Assembly: GCA_035640455.1 (NCBI GenBank) | Contig: DASQWB010000010.1 | Location: forward strand, 1 to 54,635 | Length of the DNA: 54,635 nt | Direction of reading: 5' to 3' | Origin: AC-50 sp035640455 | GTDB taxonomy: Bacteria > Actinomycetota > Thermoleophilia > Gaiellales > Gaiellaceae | Shown here: one piece after another, positions 24,613 to 33,371 of the stretch | Numbering within the stretch: position 1 is the stretch's first letter | How the letters are laid out: each line of letters starts with the position of its first letter | The notes under the pieces: generated by a model | Told to the model about the DNA's origin: nothing | The model's input: only the letters and a program-made list of their open reading frames with translations | Database searches by the model: none | Made by a program: the position numbers and the translations under genes

Positions 24613-25469
24613 GAGCGGCCTCCGAGGAACGCGAGCGCCGCTCCGACGACGGTCGCCGCGGCCGCGATCGCCGTGGTCACCCACATCTCGGACAGGTGCT
24701 TCGTCGTTACGACCGGGTCCGGCGGCAGGCCGTAGACCTCGGGCTCGTCGAGGAGCAGGAAGAAGGCGCCGCCGCCGCCGATCCCGTCCTCGGGGCCGTC
24801 CAGGTAGAGCTGCGCGCCGTTCCAGCCTTCGGCCTCCAGCTTCTCGAGGCGCTTGTGCGCGCGCTCGCGGAGCTCGTCGACCTCGCCGAACTGGATCGAG
24901 TCCGTGGGGCAGGCCTTCGCGCACGCCGGCTCGTGGCCGCCCTTGAGCCGGTCGTAGCAAAGGGTGCACTTCCAGACGCGTCCGTCCTCCTTTTTCCCGA
25001 GGAGCGGGAGCTCGAGCGGCGCGTCTCCCGGCTTGCTCGGCAGGTGGCGCTTGTCGAGGACGCCGAACGGGCACGCGGGGACGCAATAGCCGCAGCCGTT
25101 GCAGACGTCCTCCTGGACGACGACGGTGCCGAACTCGGTGCGGAAGAGCGCCCCGGTCGGGCAGACGTCGAGGCAGGCGGCGTGCGTGCAGTGCTTGCAC
25201 ACGTCGGAGCTCATCAGCCAGCGCAGCGGATCCTCGGAGTCGTCGTCTGTGCGCGCCGCCTCGCGCTGCTCCACGAACGCGACGTGCCGCCACGAGTTCG
25301 CGCCGAGCGTCGACGTGTTGTCGTAGCTCTCGCCCGTCCAGACGAGGCCGTCCTCGGGGATGACATTCCACTCCTTGCAGGCCACCTCGCAGGCCTTGCA
25401 GCCGATGCAGACGGACGTGTCGGTGAAGAAGCCCATCCGAGGCTTCGCCTCGGCGCTGTACCCGCTCAC
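24609..25469 (-). CDS. fdhB: Formate dehydrogenase Fe-S subunit (four-cluster ferredoxin type)
   Basis: A 286-residue electron-transfer subunit. Cysteine groups CIGCKACEVAC, CKHCTHAACLDVCPTGA, CNGCGYCVPACPFGV and CTLCYDR/CAKACPT are arranged as in FdnH/FdoH, consistent with four [4Fe-4S] clusters. Near the C-terminus is one hydrophobic span (VTTAIAAAATVVGAALAFL) that would anchor it in the membrane. The GTG at 25469 overlaps the fdhA stop (GTGA). It should connect FdhA with NrfD. Confidence 0.92.
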   Translation of the reverse strand: MSGYSAEAKPRMGFFTDTSVCIGCKACEVACKEWNVIPEDGLVWTGESYDNTSTLGANSWRHVAFVEQREAARTDDDSEDPLRWLMSSDVCKHCTHAACLDVCPTGALFRTEFGTVVVQEDVCNGCGYCVPACPFGVLDKRHLPSKPGDAPLELPLLGKKEDGRVWKCTLCYDRLKGGHEPACAKACPTDSIQFGEVDELRERAHKRLEKLEAEGWNGAQLYLDGPEDGIGGGGAFFLLLDEPEVYGLPPDPVVTTKHLSEMWVTTAIAAAATVVGAALAFLGGRS

Positions 25470-28400
25470 CGCGCACGCTCCCGGATCTCGGCGACGAACT
25501 TCGGCAAGCGCGGCCCGCGCGGGCGGCGGCCGGGGCGGATGTCGCACGTGAACGCCTTGACCTCCTGGATGTGCACGTTCGGGTCGAGCGCCATGTGCGC
25601 GAGGTCGTTCGCGGCGCCGCCGGTCGTGAGGCCGCGCGAGCCCCAGTGGTACGGCAGCCCGACCTGGTGGCAGACGCGCCCGTTCACGTTCACCGGCCGC
25701 ACGCGGTCGGTGACGAGGACGCGCGCCTCGATCGCCGCCCGTACGGTGACGATCGTCGCCCACCCGCCGTGCTCGAGCTTGCGCTCCCGCGCGAGATCCG
25801 GGTGCACCTCGACGAACATCGCCGGCTGGAGCTCGGAGAGGTACGGCGAGAAGCGCGACATGCCGCCGGCAGTGTGGTGCTCGGTGAGGCGGTAGGTCGT
25901 CGCGACGTATGGGTACTCGTCCGCGCCGGGCTCGCCGTCCGAGGGGTTGTACGGATCCTCGGGAAGGTCCTTGTTCCACTGGCGGCGCGGGTTGGCGCGC
26001 TGCGAGTAGAGCGGGTTCGAGAACGGCGACTCGTGCGGCTCATAGTGCGTCGGTAGCGGCCCGTCCTCGAGCCCTTGCGGGACGTACAGCCAGCCCTGCC
26101 CGTCGGCCTGCATGATGAACGGGTGGTCGCCCCGGATCGCGTCGGGGCCGGTCGCGTCGTCGGGCGGCACGTAGTCGGGCGGCTTCTCCTCGTCGAAGTC
26201 AGGCGTGTCCGTTCCGGTCCACTTCTTTTCCTCGGCGTCCCACCAGACGTAGCGCTTGCGCTCCGACCACGGGTTGCCTTCCGGATCGGCCGAGGCGCGG
26301 TTGTAGAGCAGCCGCCGGTTCGCCGGCCACGCCCAGGCCCACTCGAGCGCCGTGTAGCTCTGCTCCCAGTGAGGCTTCTTCCGCGCGGCCTTGTTCTCGC
26401 CGTCGCCGAAGACGCCGCAGTAGATCCAGCAGCCGCAGCGCGTCGTGCCGTCGGCGCGCAAGAGCTTGTAGCCGGAGAGGTACTGGCCGGTGTCGTCGTG
26501 GCCGCTGATCTCGGCGATCACCGCCTCGGCGCTCGGCTCCTCGATCTCCCCCTGCGTCGGGTAGTGCCACGTGAGGTCGAGGATCGGCCGGTCGCGCTTC
26601 TCCTCCGACCCCCGAAGGCGCTCGCGGATCTTGCGGCCGAGGTGGTAGTAGAACCACAGCTCGGAGCGGCAGTCGTGCTTGGGCTCGACCGCCTTGAAGT
26701 GCCACTGGAGGAGCCGCTGCGTGTTCGTGAACGAGCCGTCCTTCTCGACGTGCGACGCCGCCGGGAGGAAGAAGACCTCCGTCGGGATCTCCTCCGTCTT
26801 CAGCTCACCCGACTCGATCTCGGGGCTGTCGTACCAGAAGGACGCCGTCTCGATCTCGACGAGGTCGCGGACGACGAGCCAGTCGAGCTTCGAGAGCGCG
26901 AGCCGGTTCGCCTTCCCGTTCGCCGAGCCGACGGCGGGGTTCTCGCCGACTACGACGTAGCCCTTGACCTTCCCCTGCAGCATCTGCTGCACGGTCCAGT
27001 AGTTCGAGTTGTCGTCGTCGATCCGCGGCAGGTACTCGAAGCAGAAGTCGTTCTCCTTCGTCGCCGCGGCTCCCCACCAGGCCTTGAGCAGGCTCGTGAC
27101 GTACGTGTCCATCTTCCCCCACCAGCCGCCCGGCGACGACGTGGCCTCGATGTACCCCTCGAGCCCGCCGTAGTGCTCGGTGTGCGGCATCGGCAGGTAG
27201 CCGGGGAGGATGTTGTAGAGCGTCGGGATGTCGGTCGAGCCCTGGATCGACGCGTGCCCGCGGAGCGCCATGATCCCGCCGCCCGGCCGGCCGATGTTCC
27301 CGAGCAGGAGCTGGATGATGCACGCGGTGCGGATCATCTGCACGCCGACGGTGTGCTGCGTCCACCCGACCGCGTAGGCGAACGCGCCGGTGCGCTCGCG
27401 ACCGGAGTTCTCGCACAGCGCCTCCGCGACCTCGAGAAAGTCCGCCTCGCTACACCCGCAGGTGCGCGCGACGAATTCGGGCGTGTAGCGGGCGTAGTGG
27501 CGCTTCAGGATCTGGAAGACGCAGCGCGGGTGCTGGAGGGTCGGGTCCTCTGCGGGCGGCTCGCCGTGCGAGAGGCCGGCGCCGCCGCCGCCCTTGCCGA
27601 CCTGCTCGCCCTTGCCGCTGAAGCCCTCCTCGCGCTGGCCCGCGGCACCGTGGACGACTGTCTCGGCGTACTGCCACGTCGTGACGTCGTACTGCCTCTG
27701 CTCCGGGTCCCAGCCGGAGAAAACCCCGTCGAGGTCCTCTGTGTCCTTGAACTCCTCGCTGACGATGACCGGCGCGTTCGTGTACGTCTTCACGTACTCA
27801 TCGAACCAGCGGTCGTGCTCGAGGATGTAGTTGACGATCCCGCCCAGGAACGCGATGTCGGAGCCCGCGCGGATGCCGACGTGCTTCGTCGCCATCGCGC
27901 TCGTGCGCGTGAAGCGGGGGTCGACGTGGAAGACCTTCGCGCCGCGCTCCCTGGCCTCCATCACCCACTGGAACCCCACCGGGTGGTTCTCGGCCATGTT
28001 CGAGCCCATGATCACGATGCAGTCCGAGTTCATGAGGTCCTGCTGGTGGGTGGTCGCGCCACCTCGCCCGAACGAGGTCCCCAGACCGGGGACCGTGGAG
28101 CTGTGTCATATGCGGGCCTGGTTCTCGACCTGGACGACGCCGAGCGCCGTCGAGAGCTTCTTGATCAGGTAGTTCTCCTCGTTGTCGAGCGTCGCGCCGC
28201 CGAGGTTCGCGATGCCCATCGTGCGCCGCGCGGGGTTTCCGTCGCGCGTCTCCTCCTGCCAGGTCTCCTCGCGCGTGCGCAGGAACCGGTCGACGATCAT
28301 CTCCATCGCGTCGTCGAGCGAAAGCTCCTCCCAGCGCGTCCCGTGCGGCCGGCGGTATTTGACCTTGTACTCGCGGAGCGGGCTCTGGACGTAGTTCTGC

Positions 28401-28669
28401 GATGCGGCTCCCTTCGGGCACAGGCGGCCGCGTGAGATCGGGCTCGCCGGGTCGCCCTCGATCTGCGTCACCTCGCCGTCCTTGACGTAGACGAGTTGGG
28501 CACAGCCGACCGCGCAGTACGGGCAGATCGAGCGCGCGACGTGGTCGGCCTCGTCGATCCGCGGCTTCAGCGTCCTCGAGCGCTCCGACTGCACGGCCTT
28601 GCCGAGCCCCAGCGGGTCGCCCTCGCGCAGCTGCCGGACGACCGGCCACGACTCGAGGAGCTTTCGCAC
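25466..28669 (-). CDS. fdhA: Selenocysteine formate dehydrogenase, catalytic subunit
   Basis: A 1067-residue molybdopterin (bis-MGD) formate dehydrogenase of the FdnG/FdoG type. The N-terminal [4Fe-4S] motif is CPYCAVGC..., followed by GRLCPKGA. At residue 188 there is an in-frame TGA (28106-28108) between NQARI and HSSTVPGLG, exactly where FdnG has selenocysteine followed by the conserved His. The frame stays open on both sides, and a SECIS-like hairpin follows. The rest shows GSNMAENHPVGF, GIRAGSDIAFLGG and the C-terminal molydopterin-binding domain (GLPYHWGSRGL). Start GTG at 28669. It is 58 bases downstream of mrpD. A gene caller that stops at TGA would split it. Confidence 0.93.
28076..28108 (-). 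promoter_or_regulatory. Selenocysteine codon and SECIS-like hairpin in fdhA
   Basis: The TGA at 28108-28106 is followed after 11 bases by a perfect 7-base stem GGTCCCC/GGGGACC (28094-28088 and 28082-28076), with the five-base loop GGTCT. The loop is the same as the GGUCU loop of the E. coli fdhF SECIS that binds SelB. Spacing to the stem is close to that in known bacterial elements. The selA/B/C/D genes are not in this window. Confidence 0.85.
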
Positions 28670-28727
28670 GAGCCGGTATCTACCAGCGGGCCACGGCGCT
28701 CAAACATATCTGAGTACGATCTACCTG

Positions 28728-30509
28728 CTACCTGAGCGTGAGCACAAATACAGCGCCGAGGGCAGCGGTGCCGACCGTCAGCCACGTCACGTAGTCGGTC
28801 ACGATACCGCTGTGCAGCGCCTTCAGCCGCCGGATCGGCGCCCGTCGGAGCACGCCGAGGCCGCCGAAGAGGGCGAGAGCCGCAAGGCCGACCGCACCGG
28901 CCGCGGAGGCGAGGCTGGCGACGATGCTCGTCGTTGACGGCGACGGCGCCGAGGTCGGCTCGTGCGGCGGCGGGCGACCCTCGAGGACTTCCGCCGCGTG
29001 CGCCGGCCGGTCGAGCGACCGCAGCGCCGCGGCCTCGGCCTTGCCGGGCAGGCCCGGCCACGCCGGGAGACCGACGCCGACGACGAGGAGCGCCGCGGCC
29101 GCGCCGATCATCACGACGAGCGAACCGCGTGGTGGGTGGGGCGGCTCCTCCTCCTCGGCCGGATGCTCCTCGCCGAGGACAGGCTCCTCGTCCGAGCCCC
29201 AGCCGAGCGAGATTCGCCCCGCGGCGCGGAGAAGCGCCGCGCCCGAGAGGATCGAGGAGACCGTGAGCGCGATCGGCAGCCAGCGGTAGCCGCCGGTCGC
29301 GCCCTCCACGATCAGCGCGCGGCCGAAGAACGAGCCCGCCGGCGGCAGGCCGGCAATGGCGAGCGCTCCCGCCGCGAAGACGATCCCGGAGGCGGGAAGG
29401 CCGCGGCCGCGCGCTCTCAGCTCGTCGCCCGTTCGGAGGCGGCGGACGAGGACGCCGACCACGAGCAGGAGCGAGCCGCGCACGAGCCCGTCCGAGACGA
29501 CGTAGAGCGTCGTCCCCGCGAGCGAGCGGGCGGTCAGCAAGCCGATGCCGACGAGTGCGATCCCGATCTGGCCGATGGTCACGAAGGCGAGCATCCGCTT
29601 CAGGTCGCGCTGGAGGAACGCCATCGCGCCGCCGAGGAGCGCGCTCGCGATGCCGAGCGTGACGAGGATCGCCCGCAGCGCCGTCTCGTGCGTCCCGAGC
29701 GGTCCCGAGAAGGCGGGCCAGTAGACCTTCGCGACGGCATGCAGCCCGAGGTCGCTCATCACGCCCGAGTACAGGACGCAGACGGGCGCCGGCGCGACCG
29801 CGTACGCGTCCGCGAGCCAGAAGTGGAAGGGCGCGACTCCTGCCTTGACAAGGAATCCGGCGGTCACGAGCAAGAACGCGACGAGGACGAGCCCGTCGGC
29901 ACGGTGGCCCGAGAGCGCCTGTCCGATCTGGGCGAGGTTGAGCGCGCCGGTGCGGCCGTACAGCAGCCCGATCCCGAAGAGGAGGAAGAAGGCGCCGAAG
30001 CCGTTCACGATCCCGAAGTTGAGCGCGCCCTGGAGCGGGCCGGGCTCGTCGCCGTAGCCGGTGAGCGCGATCGCGGCGACGGTCATCAGCTCGAGGAAGA
30101 CGAAGAGGTTGAAGAGGTCGCCCGAGAGCGCGAAGCCCTCGACCGAGCCGAGGAACACCAGCAGGAGGACGTAGAAGAGCGGCCCCGTCTCGTCGAAGTA
30201 GCGCCACGAGAAGACGACGGTCGCCGTCATGAGGAAGGCGGCGAGCGCGGCGAGCGCCGCGCCGGCGCCGTCGACGTCGAAGGCGATCCCGAGCGCGACG
30301 CCGTGCGACGGCCGCCAACCCCCGAACCAGTAGACGAGGTCGTGGGCGCCGGTGCGCGTGAGGAGAACGACGCCGACGACCGTGACGGCCGCGGAGACGA
30401 GGCCTGCGACGAAGTCGCCGAACCACGCCGGCACGAAGGGGCCGACCGCAGCCAGCGCCGCGGCCGCGAGAAGCGGCAGCGCGACCGGGAGCGGGACGAG
30501 GACGTCCAT
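28728..30509 (-). CDS. mrpD: MrpD/MbhH-like proton-translocating antiporter subunit
   Basis: A 593-residue membrane protein of the complex I NuoL/M/N-MrpD family with about 14 spans. The conserved core is LFNLFVFLELMTVAAIALTGYG (catalytic Glu), GFLVKAGVAPFHFWLADAYAVAP (functional Lys) and MAFLQRDLKRMLAFVTIGQIG. It is longer than typical MrpD, with a charged Glu/Pro-rich loop (~residues 440-460) and extra spans at the end. The ATG overlaps the mrpC stop by one base. It is the only large antiporter-type subunit here; the full-length MrpA is missing. It lies directly upstream of fdhA. Confidence 0.9.
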   Translation of the reverse strand: MDVLVPLPVALPLLAAAALAAVGPFVPAWFGDFVAGLVSAAVTVVGVVLLTRTGAHDLVYWFGGWRPSHGVALGIAFDVDGAGAALAALAAFLMTATVVFSWRYFDETGPLFYVLLLVFLGSVEGFALSGDLFNLFVFLELMTVAAIALTGYGDEPGPLQGALNFGIVNGFGAFFLLFGIGLLYGRTGALNLAQIGQALSGHRADGLVLVAFLLVTAGFLVKAGVAPFHFWLADAYAVAPAPVCVLYSGVMSDLGLHAVAKVYWPAFSGPLGTHETALRAILVTLGIASALLGGAMAFLQRDLKRMLAFVTIGQIGIALVGIGLLTARSLAGTTLYVVSDGLVRGSLLLVVGVLVRRLRTGDELRARGRGLPASGIVFAAGALAIAGLPPAGSFFGRALIVEGATGGYRWLPIALTVSSILSGAALLRAAGRISLGWGSDEEPVLGEEHPAEEEEPPHPPRGSLVVMIGAAAALLVVGVGLPAWPGLPGKAEAAALRSLDRPAHAAEVLEGRPPPHEPTSAPSPSTTSIVASLASAAGAVGLAALALFGGLGVLRRAPIRRLKALHSGIVTDYVTWLTVGTAALGAVFVLTLR

Positions 30510-30853
30510 CAGCCGCGGACGGCGGGGATCTCCTCCGGGTCGAGCGTTCCCTCGCGCTCGTGCACCTGCACCGCGACCGCGAGCAGCAGCGCCAGCACGG
30601 CGACGCTCACGACCACGTCCGTCAGGGTCAGCGCCTGGACGACCGGATCCGTCGCCTTCGTCCCGAGCGGAATCCCCTTGAAGATCGGCGCCGTCGCGTG
30701 CTTGCGGTAGCCGATGGCGAGCAGCAGGACGTACGTCGAGGACTGGCACACCGTCAGGCAGACGACGAGGTGCACGAGGTGGCGGCTCGTGACGACGCCG
30801 TAGAGCCCGACGACGAGGAGCCAGACCGCGAGCGCGTACGGCAGGTAGCTCAT
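30509..30853 (-). CDS. mrpC: MrpC/NuoK-like subunit
   Basis: A 114-residue protein with three membrane spans, homologous to NuoK/MnhC (ALAVWLLVVGLYGVVTSRHLVHLVVCLTVCQSSTYVLLL). It has a family-typical end with VVQALTLTDVVVSVAVLALLLAVAV. Part of the ion-transport half of an Mrp/Mbh-type complex. ATG start in an ATGA overlap with mrpB. Confidence 0.9.
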   Translation of the reverse strand: MSYLPYALAVWLLVVGLYGVVTSRHLVHLVVCLTVCQSSTYVLLLAIGYRKHATAPIFKGIPLGTKATDPVVQALTLTDVVVSVAVLALLLAVAVQVHEREGTLDPEEIPAVRG

Positions 30854-31578
30854 CGTCCTCTCACCACGACCTCCTCGAGGAACTCGTCGAAGAGGAGGAC
30901 GAAGGCGGCGGTGACCTCGATCGCGGTCGCCCAGTTGAGGAGCGGGATGCTGCCGGCCGAGGTGAGGAGCCCGATCCGCCCGAGCGGCAGGAAGTTCTCC
31001 TGGAAGGCGAGCCCGCCGGCGAGCGCCCCGAGCGCGAGCGCGACGAAGGCGGCCGCGCCGCCGCCCTCGAAGACGTCGACGACGTGGGCCGGTGTCAGGA
31101 CGCGATACGAGCGGTGGTCGGCGGCGAGGTAGACGAGCAGGAGCCCGAGCGCGACGACGACCCCGCCCTGGAAGCCGCCGCCGGGGGTGAGGTACCCGAA
31201 GGCGACCACGTAGAGGCCGAGCAGGACGACGAGCGGGACGGCCGCCAGGCCGACGGCGCGCACCGGCTCGCTCCGCACTGCGTCGACGACCCGCTTCGCC
31301 TCCTCCTCGCGCGCCTCCCGCAGGATGAGGGCGACGCCGGCGACGGCGGCGAAGAGCATCAGCTCCTCGCCGAGGGTGTCGAAGCCGCGGTAGTCGAAGA
31401 CGACCGCGGCGACGACGTTCGTCGCGTGGCGCTGGCCGAGCGCCACCTGGTTCAGGACGAGTCCGTACGGGCCGTGGTAGTCGCCGAAGGCCGGAAGGCC
31501 GGCGACGCCCCAGCCGAGGAGAGCGGCGAGGCCGGCGCCTGCGACGAGGAAGAGCCCAAGGCGCGTGCGCGCGCTCAC
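30850..31578 (-). CDS. mrpB: MrpB-like subunit with MbhE-like N-terminal part
   Basis: A 242-residue membrane protein. The C-terminal ~150 residues are MnhB/MbhF (GLYVVAFGYLTPGGGFQGGVVVALGLLLVYL, NWATAIEVTAAFVLLFDEFLEE). The first ~95 residues (VFDYRGFDTLGEELMLFAAVAGVALIL) match the MbhE/MrpA C-terminal piece, so two subunits that are separate in archaeal Mbh appear fused. The GTG start overlaps the upstream gene as GTGA. Confidence 0.85.
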   Translation of the reverse strand: MSARTRLGLFLVAGAGLAALLGWGVAGLPAFGDYHGPYGLVLNQVALGQRHATNVVAAVVFDYRGFDTLGEELMLFAAVAGVALILREAREEEAKRVVDAVRSEPVRAVGLAAVPLVVLLGLYVVAFGYLTPGGGFQGGVVVALGLLLVYLAADHRSYRVLTPAHVVDVFEGGGAAAFVALALGALAGGLAFQENFLPLGRIGLLTSAGSIPLLNWATAIEVTAAFVLLFDEFLEEVVVRGR

Positions 31579-31811
31579 CGGCGGCCCTTCAGCTTCGCGA
31601 GCGTGGCGAGGATGACGAGCGGCGCGGCACCGCCGCCGACCGCGAGCGCGGACAGCGCCACGTCCGGCGCTTGGAAGACGAGGAAGAGGACGACGAGGAC
31701 GAGGCCGTAGAAGCTGTTCAGGAGCGCCTGCCGCAGCAGGTCGCGGACGAGGACGACGGCGAGCCCGCCGGCACCCACCAGCAGGACGGCGACGAGCTGG
31801 AGCGGGATCAT
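31575..31811 (-). CDS. MbhD-like (DUF4040, MrpA C-terminal fragment) subunit
   Basis: A 78-residue protein with two to three membrane spans. The segment LLRQALLNSFYGLVLVVLFLVFQAPDVALSALAVGGG..PLVILATLAKL is the DUF4040/MbhD motif that forms part of the C-terminal end of MrpA in canonical antiporters. Here it stands alone, as in archaeal membrane-bound hydrogenases. ATGA overlap with mrpG upstream, GTGA with mrpB downstream. Confidence 0.85.
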   Translation of the reverse strand: MIPLQLVAVLLVGAGGLAVVLVRDLLRQALLNSFYGLVLVVLFLVFQAPDVALSALAVGGGAAPLVILATLAKLKGRR

Positions 31812-32098
31812 CGCTCCCGCCTGGCGCGGGCGGCCCGGGCGGTCGCGATCGTCACCGCGGGGTTGCCGAGCAGGAGGAAGACGGCGACGACGAGCGCGGC
31901 CGCTGCGGCAGTGCTCCGCACGCCTTCCTCGACCGCGATCGCGATCGCGACGAGGACCGGCCCGAGCGTGCTCGCCGCGGCCGAGTAGTGCAGGCGGGCA
32001 AACGCGTCGCGGGCGGCGACGATGCCGACGCAGCAGACGAGCTCCGAGGCGACCGCCGTCCAGACGAGGACGTGGACGGCGATCTCGTGCGCGCTCAC
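31808..32098 (-). CDS. mrpG: MrpG subunit
   Basis: A 96-residue protein with three hydrophobic spans and the MnhG motif CCVGIVAARDAFARLHYSAAASTLGPVLVAIAIAV, followed by LLLGNPAVTIATARAA. Small accessory subunit of the cation/proton antiporter. GTG start at 32098 in a GTGA overlap with mrpF. Confidence 0.9.
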   Translation of the reverse strand: MSAHEIAVHVLVWTAVASELVCCVGIVAARDAFARLHYSAAASTLGPVLVAIAIAVEEGVRSTAAAAALVVAVFLLLGNPAVTIATARAARARRER

Positions 32099-32346
32099 AC
32101 GCGGCGCTCCATGAAGCGGGCGAAGACGAAGCCGCTCACGAGCGAGACTGCGGCGAGGACGAGCGGCACCGTCGTGTAGATCGAGCGGTGGTAGCCCTCG
32201 GAGAGGAGCAGCAGGACGAGCGTCACGACGACCGAGACGAGCTCGAGCGCGACGAGCGCGTCGATCCGCGGCGCATGCACGAGCACGGAGAACGGCAGCA
32301 CGAGCGCGGCGAGCAGGACGGTGGCGGCGAGGAGCCAGACGTTCAC
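32095..32346 (-). CDS. mrpF: MrpF subunit
   Basis: An 83-residue protein with three membrane spans, ending MERRV. The MnhF pattern is visible as VHAPRIDALVALELVSVVVTLVLLLLS and AAVSLVSGFVFARFMERR, though the usual RLxxG(P)xxxDR is modified to VHAPRIDAL. I place the start at the GTG at 32346, which overlaps the mrpE stop (GTGA). Confidence 0.85.
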   Translation of the reverse strand: MNVWLLAATVLLAALVLPFSVLVHAPRIDALVALELVSVVVTLVLLLLSEGYHRSIYTTVPLVLAAVSLVSGFVFARFMERRV

Positions 32347-32783
32347 AGTGGCGGCGCGCCTCTCGCCCGGCGCGGATCGAGCTCGTGCACTAGTGCACGA
32401 CCACTGTCGATGTCGAAGTCGACGACGTAGGCGTTCGGCGCCACCGAGCCCAGGAGACCGGCGAGCGCGCGGTCGCCGGCGGAGCCGGTGCGGAACTCGA
32501 GCTCGACGAGGCGGCCGGTCGGCCTGCCCCGCAGGAGCGCGAGCATGACGATCCCGAAGTCCCGCGCGACGTGCCACGGAAGGCTCGCGGCGCGGCGCAG
32601 CAGGCGTGCGTGAAGGCCGAAGCGGTAGAGACCAAGCCGGCTGAGCAGTACTCCGAAGCAGACCGCGATTCCCGCCGCGATCGCGCCCGCGACGGCGTTC
32701 TCCTTCGTGTGCTGGCCGACGTAGACGAGCCAGACGCCGACGAGCACGACCCAGCAGAAGACGATCGCGAGGACGATTCGCAT
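32343..32783 (-). CDS. mrpE: MrpE subunit
   Basis: A 146-residue MnhE protein: two or three N-terminal spans (IVLAIVFCWVVLVGVWLVYVG) and a soluble C-terminal half (ARDFGIVMLALLRGRPTGRLVELEF, GSVAPNAYVVDFDIDSGRALVHEL) with the conserved 'S.TPGT'-like loop altered to SVAPNAY. It is the first gene of the minus-strand mrp-fdh string, with ATG at 32783. The 174-base gap to the divergent Rhs gene (32784-32957) should hold the operon promoter, but no convincing -35/-10 pair was found. Confidence 0.87.
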   Translation of the reverse strand: MRIVLAIVFCWVVLVGVWLVYVGQHTKENAVAGAIAAGIAVCFGVLLSRLGLYRFGLHARLLRRAASLPWHVARDFGIVMLALLRGRPTGRLVELEFRTGSAGDRALAGLLGSVAPNAYVVDFDIDSGRALVHELDPRRARGAPPL

Positions 32784-32957
32784 GGACGGCGAGTACTTCC
32801 GCCCCTGCGTCTTTACACCTACCTCGTGCTGCTAATCCCGGCCGCCCTGAGCCGTCTCCTGCCATGCGGCAAGTCGCGTGGTTGACCGTCTTTCTTCTCG
32901 GCGGGAGCATCGAGCACGGCTGGTAAACGGCGGGCTAACCCAGGGAGGGCTGGAACT

Positions 32958-33371
32958 GTGCGTAGAACGTCCTCGGTCTCGGACGAGCAACCTTCGACGC
33001 GGGCGACCCGGCTTCGTCCCTGGCGGCGACTCGCCCCGCTGGCGGTGCTGGCGCTTCTCGTCCTGATCCCGAATGCGACGGCGGTCGCGCCGTGCATGTC
33101 GATCGCGTGCGAGCCGGATCCCTACGACGGCACCGTGATGAGCGTCACCATTACCTCGCCGGGCAATTACGAGACGGTCAGCGGCACCGTCGCGATCCAG
33201 ATCAAGCTCAACGGGACGAAGGCGCAGAACGTGAACCGCGTCGAGTTCTACTTCGACAACATCCTCTTCGCGACGGATACGAACGCGCCGTTCAAGGCCG
33301 ACTGGAACACGCTCGATCCCTCGATTCCCGCGTATGACAACTCGGTCCACTACCTCACCGCGATCTCCTAG
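32958..33371 (+). CDS. Rhs/YD-repeat toxin, N-terminal fragment ending at an in-frame TAG
   Basis: Residues 1-137 of a large secreted Rhs protein. A ~45-residue leader (RPWRRLAPLAVLALLVLIPNATAVA) is a signal peptide. It is followed by an Ig-like module (MSVTITSPGNYETVSGTVAIQI..NRVEFYFDN..FKADWNTLD). A TAG at 33369-33371 interrupts it after LTAIS. The same frame continues with DANGRGGSNIVPVYVANTAG, the expected rest of the module, so the TAG probably replaces a Tyr codon. GTG start with GGGAGGG upstream. Confidence 0.75.
   Translation: MRRTSSVSDEQPSTRATRLRPWRRLAPLAVLALLVLIPNATAVAPCMSIACEPDPYDGTVMSVTITSPGNYETVSGTVAIQIKLNGTKAQNVNRVEFYFDNILFATDTNAPFKADWNTLDPSIPAYDNSVHYLTAIS

Noticed and set aside
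28106..28108. fdhA as two genes split by a TGA stop
   Set aside because: The TGA is at the exact selenocysteine position of FdnG, the frame continues without a gap and a SECIS-like hairpin follows, so one Sec-containing protein is the better reading.
33369..33371. TAG in the Rhs gene as pyrrolysine or programmed read-through
   Set aside because: No signal around it, no pyrrolysine genes seen, and the same gene has two further frame breaks; nonsense mutation or sequence error is simpler.
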